Below, piece by piece: positions 63,101-64,000 of a stretch of DNA of 64,000 bases. How positions within the stretch are numbered: position 1 is the stretch's first letter; every line of letters begins with the position of its first letter. The stretch covers positions 617,276 through 681,275 of the forward strand of contig NZ_JAMQKB010000001.1 in the NCBI RefSeq assembly GCF_028416575.1, in the 5' to 3' direction. The position numbers were made by a program, and so were the translations under genes. The stretch is from Terrihalobacillus insolitus (lineage in GTDB: Bacteria > Bacillota > Bacilli > Bacillales > Amphibacillaceae). Below the pieces are notes generated by a model. It was given only the letters and a program-made list of their open reading frames with translations. It searched no databases and had not been told where the DNA came from.

Positions 63101-63935
63101 AAACTTGTCCCTTTGTTAGTTCACCAACTTTAACTAACTCACCTGTACGATTATCGTAGACTGCTGTACCATTCTTAATAACTCGAAAATAATCATTAGA
63201 TGCTGAGAAGTTTCGTTTTACCGAATTTTTATTGACATAACCTACACGATCAGAAAGTAGCACTCTCCACCAATTCCCATAATCACCGACAATTGGATAG
63301 CTATTCCCTTTATTAATGACACCAAAGGGTACTAAACGATCAGATGTGTTATCGTAAACGATTACATCTTCTAACGTCTTAAATGTTTTCGTTTGATTAC
63401 TGTAGGATGTGTTTTCATTTTCAAGTTGGCTACCATCTACAGGTATTGTACCTAGGGCATACACGAAGCCTTCTATATTTCCGTATTGAATTTTATGCCA
63501 GCCCGAGCCATAAGAGCTAATTCTAGGATATACTTGACCTTTTGTTAATTGGCCTACCTCTACAAGACTACCAGTGCTATTATCATAGACTGCTAGATTT
63601 TCCTCATTTACCTGAAAATATTTGGAAGTAGAAGTTTTCCATGGATTTGAAACTGCTTGTGTCTCAACTATTGCCTCTTCTTCATTTACTCCTGCTGTGT
63701 TTTCTTCTTTCTTAGGTGTGCTTATTTGCTCCTCCTCAGTTGGTACGGAGGATTTTTCCTCTTTTGCATCATTAGGATTACTATCTACTTGATTATCTGT
63801 AGTTTCTGCCATTACATACGTCGGGGTTGGCAAAATGGAAAAAATCATCAATGCAACCATGAACAAACGAAAGCAGCTCTGAAGAGTAAATTTATCTTTA
63901 AAGTTGTTTAATATCGAAAAACCACTTATCCACAT
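60135..63935 (-). CDS. Secreted heparinase II/III-like lyase with eight SH3-like repeats
   Basis: 1266 residues. The signal peptide (LFMVALMIFSILPTPTYVMA) and acidic linker nearly copy those of the glucosaminidase, but its 130-residue second domain is deleted. Eight SH3-like repeats (about 90-665) follow. The rest is an (alpha/alpha) toroid plus beta-sandwich polysaccharide lyase: FPHNHGVMQDRSIIQTALTL, GVHLEHSPFYHNYVIRLYGG and GYHSYVHKHADDLSFVLSSL carry the catalytic Asn/His/Tyr candidates. It may degrade a uronate-containing polymer, such as the one made by this locus. No ribosome site is visible before ATG 63935, so the start is uncertain. Confidence 0.85.
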   Translation of the reverse strand: MWISGFSILNNFKDKFTLQSCFRLFMVALMIFSILPTPTYVMAETTDNQVDSNPNDAKEEKSSVPTEEEQISTPKKEENTAGVNEEEAIVETQAVSNPWKTSTSKYFQVNEENLAVYDNSTGSLVEVGQLTKGQVYPRISSYGSGWHKIQYGNIEGFVYALGTIPVDGSQLENENTSYSNQTKTFKTLEDVIVYDNTSDRLVPFGVINKGNSYPIVGDYGNWWRVLLSDRVGYVNKNSVKRNFSASNDYFRVIKNGTAVYDNRTGELVKVGELTKGQVYPRISAYGPNWHKIQFGNIYGYVYAPDTEVASSRDVKNENKSYSTQKRVFSTSQEIPVYDNSSGKLVEFGRIKKNVSFPIVSDYGNWWRVLFSNRIGYVHKETVKTSFLNSDKFFKPNKNNLPVYKKVNGSLVEAGYLIKNQEYIRERDYGNWHEINLGNEKGYVWKDGTMPSNGDSINNQYQEDSNGNVFELAVDAPVYDYSGKQRKEFATLKQNTQITSIRSYGSWYEVDVSGRKGYVYKGALKIPYDQFGKFFKVTADNTPVYFKENDELKMIGYLEKGQIYSRSRDYGNWQEINVGNQTGYVLKENTMLVNKPDQDLLTSYPNSDILIEVTRDATVYIKQGNDKVKYGTIKKGTYIDSASDYGNWYELNMLNTKAYIYKNNVRTGVSMEDVKEGLNKDQVNLLLGKKYQDYMKPTNLTGQKAIEVGDLILDNNIYVMSLWEPVKYDTLDWKMDPYQDDSWQLYFHSLRTVSYLLNAYEESGENKYLNKAKELTRDWIINNPNNDSSSNWAWADHPVSNRLLVMTYMIELLKDSENQDIEFMNLLLKSIKEHVNFQLSDETYRFPHNHGVMQDRSIIQTALTLSNVKESNYWLNIAFNRLEKQINAFVSDSGVHLEHSPFYHNYVIRLYGGIQDMISSTDYSLSKNTVQKLDDMKDYLVYITKPNLLLPYIGDTTQTRINDSYGNENLQYVVSKGAAGTKPTVKDKVYTDAGIAIFRDEWKSGSSYEDMTHFVFQAGYHSYVHKHADDLSFVLSSLGEDIFVDAGKYMYTDNIWRDYFVSSKSHNTITVDDVSYKIEDKDYGSFITDYRLKDTYSWIKGEHNLIDGVQYSREVLYIRPNALVIFDQLNSDSTHSYKQNFNLGASFSINKDNSNKNILYANSDNINLSIEQLTEIQNFTNYKGYYNPSDKVNPVRGYASTKTNELYEINQVEFEKFGKDVEFVTLITLDSPKYANKVQDIQIVNNGNTKEIKYEVNGKQNSITLPN

Positions 63936-64000
63936 ATGTTAAATTTTACCATTAGGTTTTTCTTTTATTTTTGTGTATAAGTGCCGAATTTCTATTATTT

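Overview
The window looks like chromosomal DNA of a low-GC, Gram-positive member of the Bacillaceae (Oceanobacillus/Virgibacillus-like). Supporting signs are strong AGGAGG-type ribosome sites, frequent TTG/GTG starts, a ComK fragment, a YdjI-like SPFH protein, the YvrJ/DUF1659/DUF2922 trio and a Bacillus-style tyrosine kinase/PHP phosphatase pair. No rRNA, tRNA or CRISPR array was seen.

Region 1 (about 1-19 kb) is an accessory island. It holds an AAA ATPase plus a TOPRIM-like partner (cut by the window edge), an SPFH/zinc-ribbon and DUF805/zinc-ribbon membrane cassette, a PIN/ImmA-IrrE pair, a broken Abi_2 gene, a type II toxin-antitoxin pair, and an sce7726/sce7725/FRG-domain cassette. Between them lie remnants of IS200/IS605 and IS3 elements, a fragment of comK, and twelve copies in the window (eleven of them here) of a roughly 40-bp REP-like repeat, all in one orientation. 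The centre of the island is an intact yifB (comM-like) gene translationally coupled to a REP-associated tyrosine transposase (RAYT). Truncated copies of yifB and of a separate 47-codon gene each carry the same REP-like head at their upstream end and break off at different points at the other end. This looks like one-ended mobilisation by the RAYT.

Region 2 (about 19.5-46.4 kb, all on the minus strand) is one long capsule/exopolysaccharide operon. From its promoter end it reads: chain-length regulator and tyrosine kinase, two PHP phosphatases, an EpsC/PglF dehydratase, GalU, a lone prepilin-like gene, an EpsN/PglE aminotransferase, an EpsL/PglC initiating transferase, a formyltransferase/PLP enzyme/ATP-grasp trio, a glycosyltransferase, capEFG (UDP-L-FucNAc synthesis), further glycosyltransferases, a Wzy polymerase, more transferases, a Wzx flippase and Ugd. 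Two structured leaders resembling the EAR (epsC) antitermination RNA lie in the operon. The flippase reading frame is interrupted by an A11 tract. The predicted polymer contains FucNAc, a glucuronic-type sugar and probably a formylated or amino-acyl-decorated 4-amino sugar.

Region 3 (about 46.6-64 kb) has a small sigma-factor/DUF1659/DUF2922/YvrJ cluster, an LCP-family ligase, a second polysaccharide set (TagO/WecA-like transferase, O-antigen-ligase-like protein, GT2 and a coiled-coil protein) and three very large secreted enzymes. These are an M14 carboxypeptidase, a glucosaminidase and a heparinase-like lyase. All three carry arrays of the same 60-70-residue SH3-like repeat, and two share a nearly identical N-terminal region.
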